From: Leucobacter sp. CX169
GTDB lineage: Bacteria; Actinomycetota; Actinomycetes; Actinomycetales; Microbacteriaceae
Assembly: GCF_017161405.1 (NCBI RefSeq)
Contig: NZ_CP071051.1
Coordinates: forward strand, 2,790,001 to 2,854,000
Reading direction: 5' to 3'
Length of the DNA: 64,000 nt
Shown here: piece by piece, positions 55,501 through 63,731 of the stretch
How the letters are laid out: each line of letters starts with the position of its first letter
How positions within the stretch are numbered: position 1 is the first letter of the stretch
Translations under genes and position numbers: made by a program
The notes under the pieces: model-generated
Database searches by the model: none
What the model saw: only the letters and a program-made list of their open reading frames with translations
What the model was told of the DNA's origin: nothing

Positions 55501-55542
55501 ACGAAAGAAGGGCCCCGCCTGCTGGCAGGGCCCTTCTTTCGT
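55501..55542. terminator. Bidirectional intrinsic terminator
   Basis: A perfect 15-bp stem (ACGAAAGAAGGGCCC at 55501-55515, complement at 55528-55542) with a 12-nt loop and A/T-rich ends (GAAAGAAG/CTTCTTTC) that serve as T-tracts in both directions. It separates the convergent yhgE-like gene and the secreted-protein gene. Confidence 0.85.
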
Positions 55543-55584
55543 TGGGAACTCGGCGCGATGCGCCGGGCGTCGTGAGCTGGGAGG

Positions 55585-56901
55585 CTAGGCCGCCGCAACT
55601 CCCGTTTCAACCTTGACCGGCTTGGTCGGCTGAACGACGGGCTTCGCGAAGTTCGTCGTCTGGTTGTTGAACGTGACCGAGCTGACGGTCGCGTTCTGAT
55701 CGATGTTCACGTAGAAGCCGAAACCGATGACGTCGTGGACACCAACCGCTGCGACGAACTGATCGAGCGTGAACAGCGAGTTTGCGTCGGCCAGCTTGAT
55801 GGTCTTCGCGTCATCGGCCCAGATCGGGCTCGAGGTCGACCAGAGCGCGTTCGGGTCACCCAGATCCATCGCGTTATCCAGGCGGATGGTGGTGAAGCTC
55901 TCCGCACCTGCGCGGTTACCGCTCGGGTAGTAGAACACCGGGACCTGCGTGGCCACGGGGCCGGTGGCGTGGACGACGTCCACCTTCATATCCGCGGCGG
56001 CGCTCAGGCAGTTCGCCTGGAACTCAGCAGGGTCGGCGAGACCGTTGAGGATCTGCGCGTTGCCCGTGACCGCCAAGCCGGCCTCGGTGGTCACGAAGTT
56101 CTTGACGGTCTCCGTCTTGGTCAGGCCGTTGTGCCAACCCGGGTAGGCCGCCTCGTTCGGGCGGATGTTGGCCGCATCGACGAAGGTCGCCGACGCCGCG
56201 TTCGGCACGCAGCTCGGGATGGCCGGCGCAAACTGCGTCGTGCTCCCGTTCCCCGTGAAGGAGTTCACCTGGACACCGGCCGCGCCCGCCTCGATCAGGA
56301 AGCCGGTCGCGATCGCGCGGGGGTCGGAGCCCACCGGCGTCGCTGAGGGGTCCTCGCCGAGTGCGGCGAGCAAGGTAGCCATCGGGGTGGGCGTGTTTGC
56401 GGCCACCGTCCCCCCGATCGCCTGGCTTGAGATCCAGTCTCCGCCCGTCGCGGCGTTCTTGCGCAGCGTGGTGAACTTCCAAGGATTCACGGCAAGGGCG
56501 TCAAAACCGTAGAACACCGGTACCTGGTAGAAGACCCGCGAGGCGTCCAACCCGGCATTGACGTTCACGCCGTTCAGTGTGTCCTCGAGCGACATGGCAG
56601 GGGCCGTTCCGCCGGCAACATTGTTGTTTCCGTTGCCCACAACGGCGATCGATCGATCGGCGGCAGCGAAAACGAGGCCGCTTCCCCCCTGGGTCGCGCG
56701 CCCCGGGTAGCTCGCGCTGGGGCTGTAGTGCCACTCGTTGTACGCGGCCGTTTCAGAGGTCGGGTCGGTCGTGACCACGATGTCCGAGGCAAGCACCACC
56801 CCGCCCGCGGGAGCCGCACTTGCGGACGTCGTGGTCAGCGCAATGCCGCCCAGTGCGAGTGAGGCGGTGGCGATGCCCGCCAGTGCACGTCGTAGTGCCA
56901 T
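55585..56901 (-). CDS. Secreted protein of unknown function with duplicated QVPVFY module
   Basis: A 438-residue protein. A Sec signal peptide (MALRRALAGIATASLALGG, cleavage near TSASAAPA at 27-30) is followed by a mature region with no membrane anchor or LPXTG. It contains two copies of a module: QVPVFYGFDALAVNPWKFTT (about 125-145) and QVPVFYYPSGNRAGAESFTT (about 310-330). Each is followed by LR or IR and Asn/Ala-rich sequence, so the protein looks like an internal duplication. AAGGGGAACCC precedes the ATG. I recognise no family; it could be a cell-surface or adhesion protein. It is next to, but transcribed after, two glycosyltransferase genes on the same strand. Confidence 0.75.
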   Translation of the reverse strand: MALRRALAGIATASLALGGIALTTTSASAAPAGGVVLASDIVVTTDPTSETAAYNEWHYSPSASYPGRATQGGSGLVFAAADRSIAVVGNGNNNVAGGTAPAMSLEDTLNGVNVNAGLDASRVFYQVPVFYGFDALAVNPWKFTTLRKNAATGGDWISSQAIGGTVAANTPTPMATLLAALGEDPSATPVGSDPRAIATGFLIEAGAAGVQVNSFTGNGSTTQFAPAIPSCVPNAASATFVDAANIRPNEAAYPGWHNGLTKTETVKNFVTTEAGLAVTGNAQILNGLADPAEFQANCLSAAADMKVDVVHATGPVATQVPVFYYPSGNRAGAESFTTIRLDNAMDLGDPNALWSTSSPIWADDAKTIKLADANSLFTLDQFVAAVGVHDVIGFGFYVNIDQNATVSSVTFNNQTTNFAKPVVQPTKPVKVETGVAAA

Positions 56902-56969
56902 GGGTTCCCCTTAGTGTTCGTCACTGCAAAACTGTGTGCCCCAACGAATTGAGGCGTTCCCGCGAGAGA

Positions 56970-58229
56970 CTAACCCAGACCGCGCGCCAAATGTAAAGCT
57001 TTTTCATAGACTTCACCCATTTGTAACGTTCGGGCCGACTGGAGGAACGTCGAACCGGCCGCGCGAGGCACGCGCGCCGCGGGCTCCGCGGCCAGCTCGC
57101 GCACCGCGTCTGCCAGCGCACGCGCCAGCGGTGCGACCTCGTCCTCGCCCGGCCGCGCAGCCCCCACACGCCATGACGGCTCAACCCCCAGGTCGTCCGC
57201 GATGTCCGCATCTGAGAACAGCGTCGGGGTGCCGAGCGCCGCGGCCTCGAACGGGGTCATCCCCTGCGTCTCGAAGCCGCGCGAGGTCTGCACCAGCAGA
57301 TCCGCATCGCGCATTGCGGCGAGCGCCGCCGCGTAGGGCACCGGCCCCGGAATGGTGACGCGGTCGTCCAGCCCAAGCTCAGCGATGCGGCGGCGCACCT
57401 GCGGCAGCAAGAGGCCGGCTCCGTATAGTTCGACGTCCGCGTCGATGTCGCTGCGCGCAATCGCCTCGACGAACTCGAGCACCCGCTTCTCGGGGCTCAT
57501 CCGCCCGAGCCAAATCAGCTTGGGCCGCGCCCGTTCGCTGCGCGGGCCCGCGGCCAGCACGTCGGCGAGCACGTCGTCGTCGACCCCAGTCGGAGTGACC
57601 TCTACGAGGTCCGCAACCCCGTTCACCCGCAGCAGCTCCGCGAAGTGGTGCGACGGCGCCGTGACGGCCGCCGCCTCGGCGACGAGCTCGGCGAGATACC
57701 GCCACGCACCCCGCGGCCGGGCGGATCCTGCACCTGAAACGTTGCCGGCGAGCCGCGAGCGCCCGAGCGCGAGCGCCCGCCACAAGCGCAACCCCTGAAA
57801 GGCGATGGGCGCGGTCACCGCGGCAAGCGGGGCGACCGCCCGCGTGCCCGCATCGACGTGGTTGTGCAGGGTATGCACGACGGGAACGCCCAGGCCGCGA
57901 GCGGCGCGATAGCCGATCAAGGCACCCCAAAAGTCGCCCTGCACGTGCACGAGGTCGACGCGCGGGCGATCCCGTAGCGCGCGGGCGAGCACCCGGTCGG
58001 TGCGGCGTCCGGGCCACGACACCCCGTACTCGCGGTCGCGCGTGATGGGCAGTGAGGGAAGATCGAGGTAAGCCGGATCGCTCGCCACGTAGCCCGGCCG
58101 GTGCAGCGCCGAGGCCGCAACCGACACCGTGTGCCCCTGGCGCTCAAGGAAGCGCCGCTGCAGTCGAATCGACACCTGCACCCCGCCCAGCGACTCGGCG
58201 TGCTGGTCGGTGACGATCAGGATGTGCAT
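56970..58229 (-). CDS. Glycosyltransferase family 4 protein
   Basis: A 419-residue GT-B enzyme. The N-terminal domain starts HILIVTDQHAESLGGVQVSI (the G-G-V donor-loop pattern) with LVHVQGDFWGALIGYR. The C-terminal domain has LIWLGRMSPEKRVLEFVEAI (phosphate-binding loop) and the EX7E motif in GFETQGMTPFEAAALGTPTL, all GT4 features. It begins 2 bp after the stop of the upstream GT4 gene and has no ribosome binding site, so it depends on translational coupling. The two enzymes probably act in sequence on a lipid or polymer acceptor, for example a glycosyl-diacylglycerol membrane glycolipid, but donor and acceptor are unknown. Confidence 0.9.
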   Translation of the reverse strand: MHILIVTDQHAESLGGVQVSIRLQRRFLERQGHTVSVAASALHRPGYVASDPAYLDLPSLPITRDREYGVSWPGRRTDRVLARALRDRPRVDLVHVQGDFWGALIGYRAARGLGVPVVHTLHNHVDAGTRAVAPLAAVTAPIAFQGLRLWRALALGRSRLAGNVSGAGSARPRGAWRYLAELVAEAAAVTAPSHHFAELLRVNGVADLVEVTPTGVDDDVLADVLAAGPRSERARPKLIWLGRMSPEKRVLEFVEAIARSDIDADVELYGAGLLLPQVRRRIAELGLDDRVTIPGPVPYAAALAAMRDADLLVQTSRGFETQGMTPFEAAALGTPTLFSDADIADDLGVEPSWRVGAARPGEDEVAPLARALADAVRELAAEPAARVPRAAGSTFLQSARTLQMGEVYEKALHLARGLG

Positions 58230-58231
58230 GC

Positions 58232-59446
58232 TCAGGCCGCGGGAGTCTCGCCGCGATACAGCGACTCGAAGGTCGCGAGCGTTCGCTCGATGTCGTGCAC
58301 CTTGACCGCCTCGAGCGACGCCTCCTGCATGTGCACGTAGTCCGCGTGCGGCAGCTCCAGGATCTCAGCGATGCGCCGCGCGAGCTCGGCGTCGTCGCCC
58401 GGAGTAAAGAGGTAGCCGTTCTTGCCCTCCTCGACGAGGTGCGGTAACGCCATCGCGTCGGCCGCGAGGATGGGCAGGCCCGACGCCATCGCCTCGAGCG
58501 TCGCGATGGACTGCAACTCGGCGATCGATGCGATCGCGAACACGCTGCCGTTCGTGAGGGTGGCCCGCAGCTGCTGGTCGGACACCCGGCCGTGGAAGAG
58601 CACCCGATCGTCGATGCCCAGCTCGTGCGCCAGCCGTTCGAGGTTCTTGCGCTGGTCGCCGCCGCCGACGAGGTCGAGCTTGACGTTCGCCCCGAGACGC
58701 GCGACGGCGCGCAAGATCACGTCGATCTGCTTTTCCATCGTAAGTCGCCCGACGAACACGACCCGCTGTTCGCTGCGCTCCTCGAAGCTCGGCGTGTAGT
58801 CGGACGCGCGCAGGCCGCAGCTCACGGGGCGCACGCCGCGAATGGACGTGTTGCGCTCGAGGAACTCGGCGGCGCGTTTCGTGGGGGTGGTGACCGCCGA
58901 GGCAAGCCGCAGGATTTTGTCGGCCTGACGCCAGGCCCACTTGATGAACGACTGAATCGCGAAGTGCGGCAGCAGCGTGAAGTCGAGCACGTTCTCGGGC
59001 ATCACGTGGTTCGTAGCCACGATCCTGATGCCTCGCTTGGCGCCCTCGATCGCGAGGCCGCGGCCGATGATGACGTGCGACTGGAGGTGGATCACGTCGG
59101 GCTGCAACGCATCCAGCAACTGGCGCGAACGGTAGCGTGCGCGCCAGGGCAGGACGAAGCGGAGCCAGTCGTGCGGGTACCAGCGGAAGCTCGCCCAGCG
59201 GTGCACCGTGACGCGCTCGCCCTCGATCTCCTCAACGAATGTGCCGGCGGCGCCGTGCCCCATCGACGGGGCGGCGACGTGCACCTCGTGCCCGTCGCGC
59301 ACGAGACCGGCGGCGAGGCGCTCGGCGAACCGCGCGGCACCGTTTACATCGGGCAGGAAGGTGTCGCAGGCGAGCAGGATCCGCAGGGGCGTCTCAGTGT
59401 GTGCATCGGCTGGCGTGTGGCTTGCGAGGGTCACAGGTTTCGGCAT
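58232..59446 (-). CDS. Glycosyltransferase family 4 protein
   Basis: A 404-residue GT4 enzyme. LRILLACDTFLPDVNGAARF at the start, DVIHLQSHVIIGRGLAIEGA and ATNHVMPENVLDF (conserved acceptor His), then VVFVGRLTMEKQIDVILRAV and IAELQSIATLEAMASGLPIL (EX7E). NGxxRF followed by E..A.GL..DGHEV is typical of actinobacterial mannosyl/glucosyl-diacylglycerol-type enzymes. ATG 59446 is directly preceded by GAAGG with no spacer, so the start is uncertain; a GTG four codons on is possible. The next GT4 gene follows after 2 bp. Confidence 0.9.
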   Translation of the reverse strand: MPKPVTLASHTPADAHTETPLRILLACDTFLPDVNGAARFAERLAAGLVRDGHEVHVAAPSMGHGAAGTFVEEIEGERVTVHRWASFRWYPHDWLRFVLPWRARYRSRQLLDALQPDVIHLQSHVIIGRGLAIEGAKRGIRIVATNHVMPENVLDFTLLPHFAIQSFIKWAWRQADKILRLASAVTTPTKRAAEFLERNTSIRGVRPVSCGLRASDYTPSFEERSEQRVVFVGRLTMEKQIDVILRAVARLGANVKLDLVGGGDQRKNLERLAHELGIDDRVLFHGRVSDQQLRATLTNGSVFAIASIAELQSIATLEAMASGLPILAADAMALPHLVEEGKNGYLFTPGDDAELARRIAEILELPHADYVHMQEASLEAVKVHDIERTLATFESLYRGETPAA

Positions 59447-59649
59447 CCTTCATCAGGTCAACGGGAGCGGGATGTGCCCGTTCCATGGATTAGTGTACGT
59501 TGGCGGCCAGCCCGGTACCCGGGGGTTTACCCGCCACTTCACGCGAATCGCGTCGAATCTGCGCGCAAGTTTCACCCGCCAGGATCCTGGTCCCGCGCGT
59601 GCCCGTCCTCGACCGCAGCGAGACGCCCGAGGACTAGCCTGAGGGAATC

Positions 59650-60891
59650 ATGTCTGAACCCATCGGTCGCGCCCTCTGGCGCTTTGCCCCCGCGATCTAC
59701 GGGCCGACCGTATTGTTCGCGATCGGCGAGGGTGCAATCATCCCGCTTGTCCCGGTCATCGCGTCGCATCTGGGCGCCGACGTCGCGCTCGCGACGCTCA
59801 TCGCGGCGGCGCTCGTCGTCGGACAGTTGTGCGGGAATCTCCCCGCTGGCTGGGCCGTGGCGCGCTTCGGCGAGCGCCGCACGATGGCGGTCTCGGGCAC
59901 CCTGGCGCTCGCCGGGGCCGCCGGGGTGGCACTCGCGCCGAGCCTCTGGGTTCTCGCCCTCGCGGGCCTCATCATCGGGCTCTGCGCGTCGGCGTTCGGG
60001 ATCGCCCGGCACACGTTCATGACGACGCGCGTGCCGTTCGCGTTCCGCGCGCGCTCCCTCGCGCTGCTCGGCGGCACCTTTCGGCTCGGCATGTTCCTTG
60101 GTCCGTTTATCGCCGCGGCGCTGCTGGCGGCGACCGGATCGCCCGCCTCCGCGGCCTGGTTCTTCGCGGCCTGCCTCGTCCTCACCGTCGCGCTCGTGCT
60201 GCTCGCCCCCGACCCCGAGGGTGCGGTGGCGCTACGTTCTGCCAACGCGGGCACGCTGTCGGCCGCGGGTCATGTCCCCAGCGGGTCCGAGCGCGACGGC
60301 GTGTTTCGCACGATGCACCGCCACCGAGGGGTGCTCGTGCGACTGGGGTCTTCGGCGGCGTCGCTCTCGGCACTGCGCTCAGCACGCCAGGTGATCATTC
60401 CCGTCTGGGGTATCGCGATCGGCGCAGACGCCGGCACCATCGCCCTGGTCGCCGGGATCTCGGGGGCATGCGACTTCGCGTTGTTCTATGCGAGCGGGCA
60501 GGTGATGGACCGGTTCGGGAGGCTCTGGGCCACGATTCCCGCGGTATCGCTCATGAGCCTCGGCCTGATCGCGCTCGCGCTCACCTCGCCGCTCCCTGAC
60601 GCCTTCGCCTGGTTCGTGGCGCTATCCGCGGTGCTCGGCGCCGGGAACGGACTCTCAAGCGGCATCTTGATGACTCTCGGCGCCGACCTCGCGCCGCAAC
60701 ACGATCCCGCCCCGTTTCTGGGGTCCTGGCACACGATCTCTGACATCGGCGGAGCCGCGGCTCCGCTCCTGATCGCCGCGATCGCCTCAGCGGCGTCGCT
60801 GCCGCTCGCGGCCGCGGCGATGGGGGTGATCGGCATTGCGGGCGCTGCCGGGTTTATGCGCTGGGTGCCCCGGTTCGTGCCCAGGCGGTGA
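59650..60891 (+). CDS. Major facilitator superfamily transporter
   Basis: A 413-residue 12-helix transporter. LCGNLPAGWAVARFGERRTM is the MFS motif A loop between TM2 and TM3, and the second half has ASGQVMDRFGRLWATIPAVS, the symmetric loop. ARHTFMTTRVPFAFRARSLA follows TM4. The pattern fits a drug/metabolite efflux member (TetA/Bcr type). GAGGGA precedes the ATG. A 7-bp inverted repeat GTCCTCG (59605-59611) and CGAGGAC (59628-59634) lies next to a TAGCCT box (59635-59640) just upstream and may be an operator. It is divergent from the GT4 pair by about 200 bp. Confidence 0.88.
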   Translation: MSEPIGRALWRFAPAIYGPTVLFAIGEGAIIPLVPVIASHLGADVALATLIAAALVVGQLCGNLPAGWAVARFGERRTMAVSGTLALAGAAGVALAPSLWVLALAGLIIGLCASAFGIARHTFMTTRVPFAFRARSLALLGGTFRLGMFLGPFIAAALLAATGSPASAAWFFAACLVLTVALVLLAPDPEGAVALRSANAGTLSAAGHVPSGSERDGVFRTMHRHRGVLVRLGSSAASLSALRSARQVIIPVWGIAIGADAGTIALVAGISGACDFALFYASGQVMDRFGRLWATIPAVSLMSLGLIALALTSPLPDAFAWFVALSAVLGAGNGLSSGILMTLGADLAPQHDPAPFLGSWHTISDIGGAAAPLLIAAIASAASLPLAAAAMGVIGIAGAAGFMRWVPRFVPRR

Positions 60892-60959
60892 AGACTGCCC
60901 GCCCCGCAGCGCGACACCGCGGCCCGGGGTGAACAGGTGCGCTCGCTCCCAACCGTCAA

Positions 60960-60965
60960 TACATT
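60960..60965 (+). promoter_or_regulatory. Putative -10 box of the yihY gene (leaderless)
   Basis: TACATT ends 6 nt before the ATG at 60972, with no ribosome binding site. A -35 element is not evident. Confidence 0.4.
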
Positions 60966-60971
60966 GGCAGC

Positions 60972-61985
60972 ATGGACCATGAACCGCGGGCGAAGAACCC
61001 ACAGGGATTCGGCGGTCGCGCGATCGCGTGGGCGCTGCGGCTGAGCATCGTGCGCGCGGCGCTGCACTACGCCGCGCGGCGAGGCCCGCTCCTCGCCGAC
61101 AGCGTGACCTACCGCGCACTGTTCAGCGTATTCGCTGGCGTACTCTTGCTCTTCTCCGCCGCCGGGCTCTGGCTTGACGCCAACCCCGACGCCCGGCGTG
61201 CGCTCATCGACACGGTGAACGGAGCGATTCCGGGCATCGGTGATGCCATCGATCTGGACCAGGCGCAGTTGTCGGTTGGATTTACCCTGGTCGGCGCGGT
61301 TTCCGTGCTCGGTCTCGTGGCCGCGGCGATCGGCGCGATCGGCAGCCTTCGCGCCGCGTTTCGCAGCATCGCCGATGTCACCGTCGACGAAACCAACTTT
61401 CTCTGGATGCTGCTTCGCAACTTCCTTGTGGCGCTCGCGTTTGGCGGCCTGCTGCTGGCCGGCGCCGCAGTGAGCCTGCTGTCGTCGAGTGGTCGGTCGC
61501 TCTTGGCTGACTGGCTGGGGGTCTCCGAGGACGCTGTCGCTCTCGAGTGGGGAGCCCGGCTGGTGGGGCTCGGCGTGGTCATCGCCATCAACACCCTGGC
61601 CGTCGCGGTCGCCTTCCGGCTGCTGGCAGGCGTGCGGCCAGCACCGCGGGCGCTCTGGGCAGGGTCGGTCGCGGGCGGTGTCGGACTGCTCGTGCTGCAA
61701 GAGTTCTCCGGCCTGTTCGTGCGCGGCGCGGCCTCGAACCCTCTGCTCGCGTCGTTCGCCACGTTGATCGCGCTGCTGCTCTGGATCAACCTCTCGGTGC
61801 AAGTGATCCTCATCGCGTCGAGCCTGATCGTCACCCTCGAGGCCCAGGCGCACGACCGCGTGCACGAGAAATATGGCGCCCCCACACTCGCGGACTTCCG
61901 CCGGCGCGAGGCCGAGAAGGCGGTGGCCGCGGCCACCGCAGAGCTGCGTGCGGCGCAGGGCCTGCGAGGGTCACCCCCGCGGTAG
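60972..61985 (+). CDS. YihY/virulence factor BrkB family membrane protein
   Basis: A 337-residue inner-membrane protein with six predicted helices. LADSVTYRALFSVFAGVLLL corresponds to the conserved A-x-x-x-Y-ALFS-PLL motif at TM1 in the YihY family, with AGSVAGGVGLLVLQEFSGLF and ALLLWINLSVQVILIASSLI near the end. A cytosolic, Ala/Glu-rich C-tail (about 290-337) follows. The family was once misnamed RNase BN; its role is unknown, though some members transport lipids or act in stress. The TACATT box 6 nt before the ATG supports this start. Confidence 0.9.
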   Translation: MDHEPRAKNPQGFGGRAIAWALRLSIVRAALHYAARRGPLLADSVTYRALFSVFAGVLLLFSAAGLWLDANPDARRALIDTVNGAIPGIGDAIDLDQAQLSVGFTLVGAVSVLGLVAAAIGAIGSLRAAFRSIADVTVDETNFLWMLLRNFLVALAFGGLLLAGAAVSLLSSSGRSLLADWLGVSEDAVALEWGARLVGLGVVIAINTLAVAVAFRLLAGVRPAPRALWAGSVAGGVGLLVLQEFSGLFVRGAASNPLLASFATLIALLLWINLSVQVILIASSLIVTLEAQAHDRVHEKYGAPTLADFRRREAEKAVAAATAELRAAQGLRGSPPR

Positions 61986-62012
61986 CGCAGCGTGCACGCC
62001 GAACCGCGGAAT

Positions 62013-63215
62013 CTACGCCCGCGCCCCGCGCTTCGTCGCGACGACGACCGTGAACGTGCGGTCGCGCGCGACCTGGCGGGTCGGCCCGATCACGCGCTCG
62101 ATCAGCGGCCGATAGCCAAGGTGCGTGTTAAAGACCACCCACAGCTCTCCGCCGGGCGCGAGGGCGGGAGCCGCGGCGCGGATGAGGCGGTGCGCGACGC
62201 CCGCGTGCACGGTCGCGCCCGTGTGAAACGGTGGGTTCAGCGCGATGAGGTCGGCCCATTCCGCCGGCACGCCGTCGGCCGCGTCGGCGCGATGCACGCT
62301 CACGCGATCCTCGACCCCCGCGGCGAGCGCCGTCTCGCGCGCGGCGCGCACCGCGGCGGCCGACTGGTCGGTCGCGTGTACACTCGCCTCCGGGTGTGAC
62401 AGCGCGAGCGAGACCGCGATCGTGCCGTTGCCGCAGCCCAGGTCGACGATGTTTCGGGCCAGTCGCCCCCGGGCGGACTCCCCGAGCGCACGCAGCATCA
62501 ATCGGGTGCCGTGGTCGAGCGTGGGCCCGCCGAACGTCGCGCCATACGCGGCGAGCGCGAACGGCAGGTCGGGGTCCGTGCCCCAGAGCGGGAAGCGCAG
62601 AGGGCCGCGCTCGCTGGCGGCGCGCGGCGCGCAAGCGGTGAGCACGCGCGACTTGCGCACGGCCAACCCGGCGCTCACCTCACCGAAGGAACGACGCAGC
62701 ACGTCGTTCATGGCGAGCGCCATGTGCTTCACGCGCCCGCCCGCCAGCACCCAGACATCGGGTGCCGCCCAACGGGCGATCGCGCTCGAGATCTCGTCGA
62801 GCGCGTCGAGGCCGCGCGGCAGCTGCACGAGCACGAGGCGGGCGCCCGCCAGCAGCTCCGGGCCGAGCGGGAGGTTTGTGTATGCGCGAGCGCCCCCGAG
62901 GCGCTCTGCGTTGCGCGCGAGCGCGAGCTCGCCGAGCAGCGGATCCTGATGGACGCGAATGTCGGTCGCCCCGTGTCCGAGGGCTGCGCCGAGGGTCAGC
63001 GCGCCATGCCGATCGCCGATGACCACCAGCTCGCCCGGGCCCAGAGAGCCGAGCGTCTCGGCCGCGGTCGACAGCAGCAGTTCGTCGGTCGCATCGTAGG
63101 CGAGCAGCGCGTCATCCTCGACGTCGGGCTCGCGGCTCAGCGCCGAGAAATCAAAGAAAGTAGGATCTGCAGGGATCGCACCACTGGCAGGATCCTGCGC
63201 GAACACATCGCTCAC
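62013..63215 (-). CDS. rRNA guanine-N2 methyltransferase, RsmC/RlmG-like
   Basis: A 400-residue two-domain SAM enzyme. The N-terminal pseudo-methyltransferase domain (about 50-190) includes ELVVIGDRHGALTLGAALG. The C-terminal catalytic domain has NIVDLGCGNGTIAVSLALS (SAM motif I) and LIALNPPFHTGATVHAGVAH, whose NPPF tetrapeptide marks N2-guanine rRNA methyltransferases (RsmC, RlmG). Which rRNA base it modifies cannot be told. GTG 63215 forms a GTGA overlap with the hspR stop, so the gene is translationally coupled to hspR; a longer frame to 63248 would start inside hspR. Confidence 0.85.
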   Translation of the reverse strand: MSDVFAQDPASGAIPADPTFFDFSALSREPDVEDDALLAYDATDELLLSTAAETLGSLGPGELVVIGDRHGALTLGAALGHGATDIRVHQDPLLGELALARNAERLGGARAYTNLPLGPELLAGARLVLVQLPRGLDALDEISSAIARWAAPDVWVLAGGRVKHMALAMNDVLRRSFGEVSAGLAVRKSRVLTACAPRAASERGPLRFPLWGTDPDLPFALAAYGATFGGPTLDHGTRLMLRALGESARGRLARNIVDLGCGNGTIAVSLALSHPEASVHATDQSAAAVRAARETALAAGVEDRVSVHRADAADGVPAEWADLIALNPPFHTGATVHAGVAHRLIRAAAPALAPGGELWVVFNTHLGYRPLIERVIGPTRQVARDRTFTVVVATKRGARA

Positions 63216-63649
63216 GAGCCGTTGCCCGAGTGCCGCCCCGGCCGCCACACGACGACCTCTGCGCGTCGCTGTGTCCGCGTCCCGCGGCGCAGCGAAACGA
63301 CTTCGCCCGCACTTCCCGCCGCAAATACCCGTCGATCGGGGCGCTTGAGCATTTCGGCGGCGAGCGCGCGCTCGAGCTCGAGTACACGTCCCTCCAACTG
63401 CTCGACGCGGTCCTGAAGCGCCAGCACCCGCCGGATCCCTTCAAGACTCAGCCCCTCCGCCGACAAGCGGGCGACCTGACGCAACTGCGAAACGTCGTGC
63501 AACGAGTAGCGACGCGTGTTTCCGCGGGTGCGCTGAGGTGACACGAGCCCGATGCGGTCGTACTGCCGCAGAGTTTGCGGGTGCATTTCGGCGAGCTCGG
63601 CGGCAGCGGCAATCGCAAACACCGGGGTGTACTGGTCCATCTCCGTCAT
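63212..63649 (-). CDS. hspR: Heat-shock repressor HspR (MerR family)
   Basis: A 145-residue MerR-type repressor of heat-shock operons. The HTH is TPVFAIAAAAELAEMHPQTL and RQYDRIGLVSPQRTRGNTRR, followed by RYSLHDVSQLRQVARL, all diagnostic of HspR, then a coiled-coil (LQDRVEQLEGRVLELERAL) and a basic tail. AAGGAG lies 6 nt before the ATG. It lies 82 bp downstream of dnaJ, the classical dnaK-grpE-dnaJ-hspR order, and DnaK is its co-repressor in Streptomyces. It is expected to bind HAIR sites, one of which precedes clpB at 29360-29380. Confidence 0.95.
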   Translation of the reverse strand: MTEMDQYTPVFAIAAAAELAEMHPQTLRQYDRIGLVSPQRTRGNTRRYSLHDVSQLRQVARLSAEGLSLEGIRRVLALQDRVEQLEGRVLELERALAAEMLKRPDRRVFAAGSAGEVVSLRRGTRTQRRAEVVVWRPGRHSGNGS

Positions 63650-63731
63650 CTCAAGCTCCTTCCCACTCTGGCTGTACTGCAGTTGACGCGCGAAGGCGAG
63701 GCCATTGCTGGCCCCGCCTACGCAGGTGATG

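Noticed and set aside
55501-55542. The GAAAGAAGGGCCC hairpin as a third member of the 59-nt repeat family
   Set aside because: Its arms are 15 nt, the loop is 12 nt and it lacks TCGA ends and the CAATCTGC inner stem; it is an ordinary bidirectional terminator.
60972-61985. Ribonuclease BN
   Set aside because: The YihY family was misannotated as RNase BN; the protein is an integral membrane protein without nuclease motifs.
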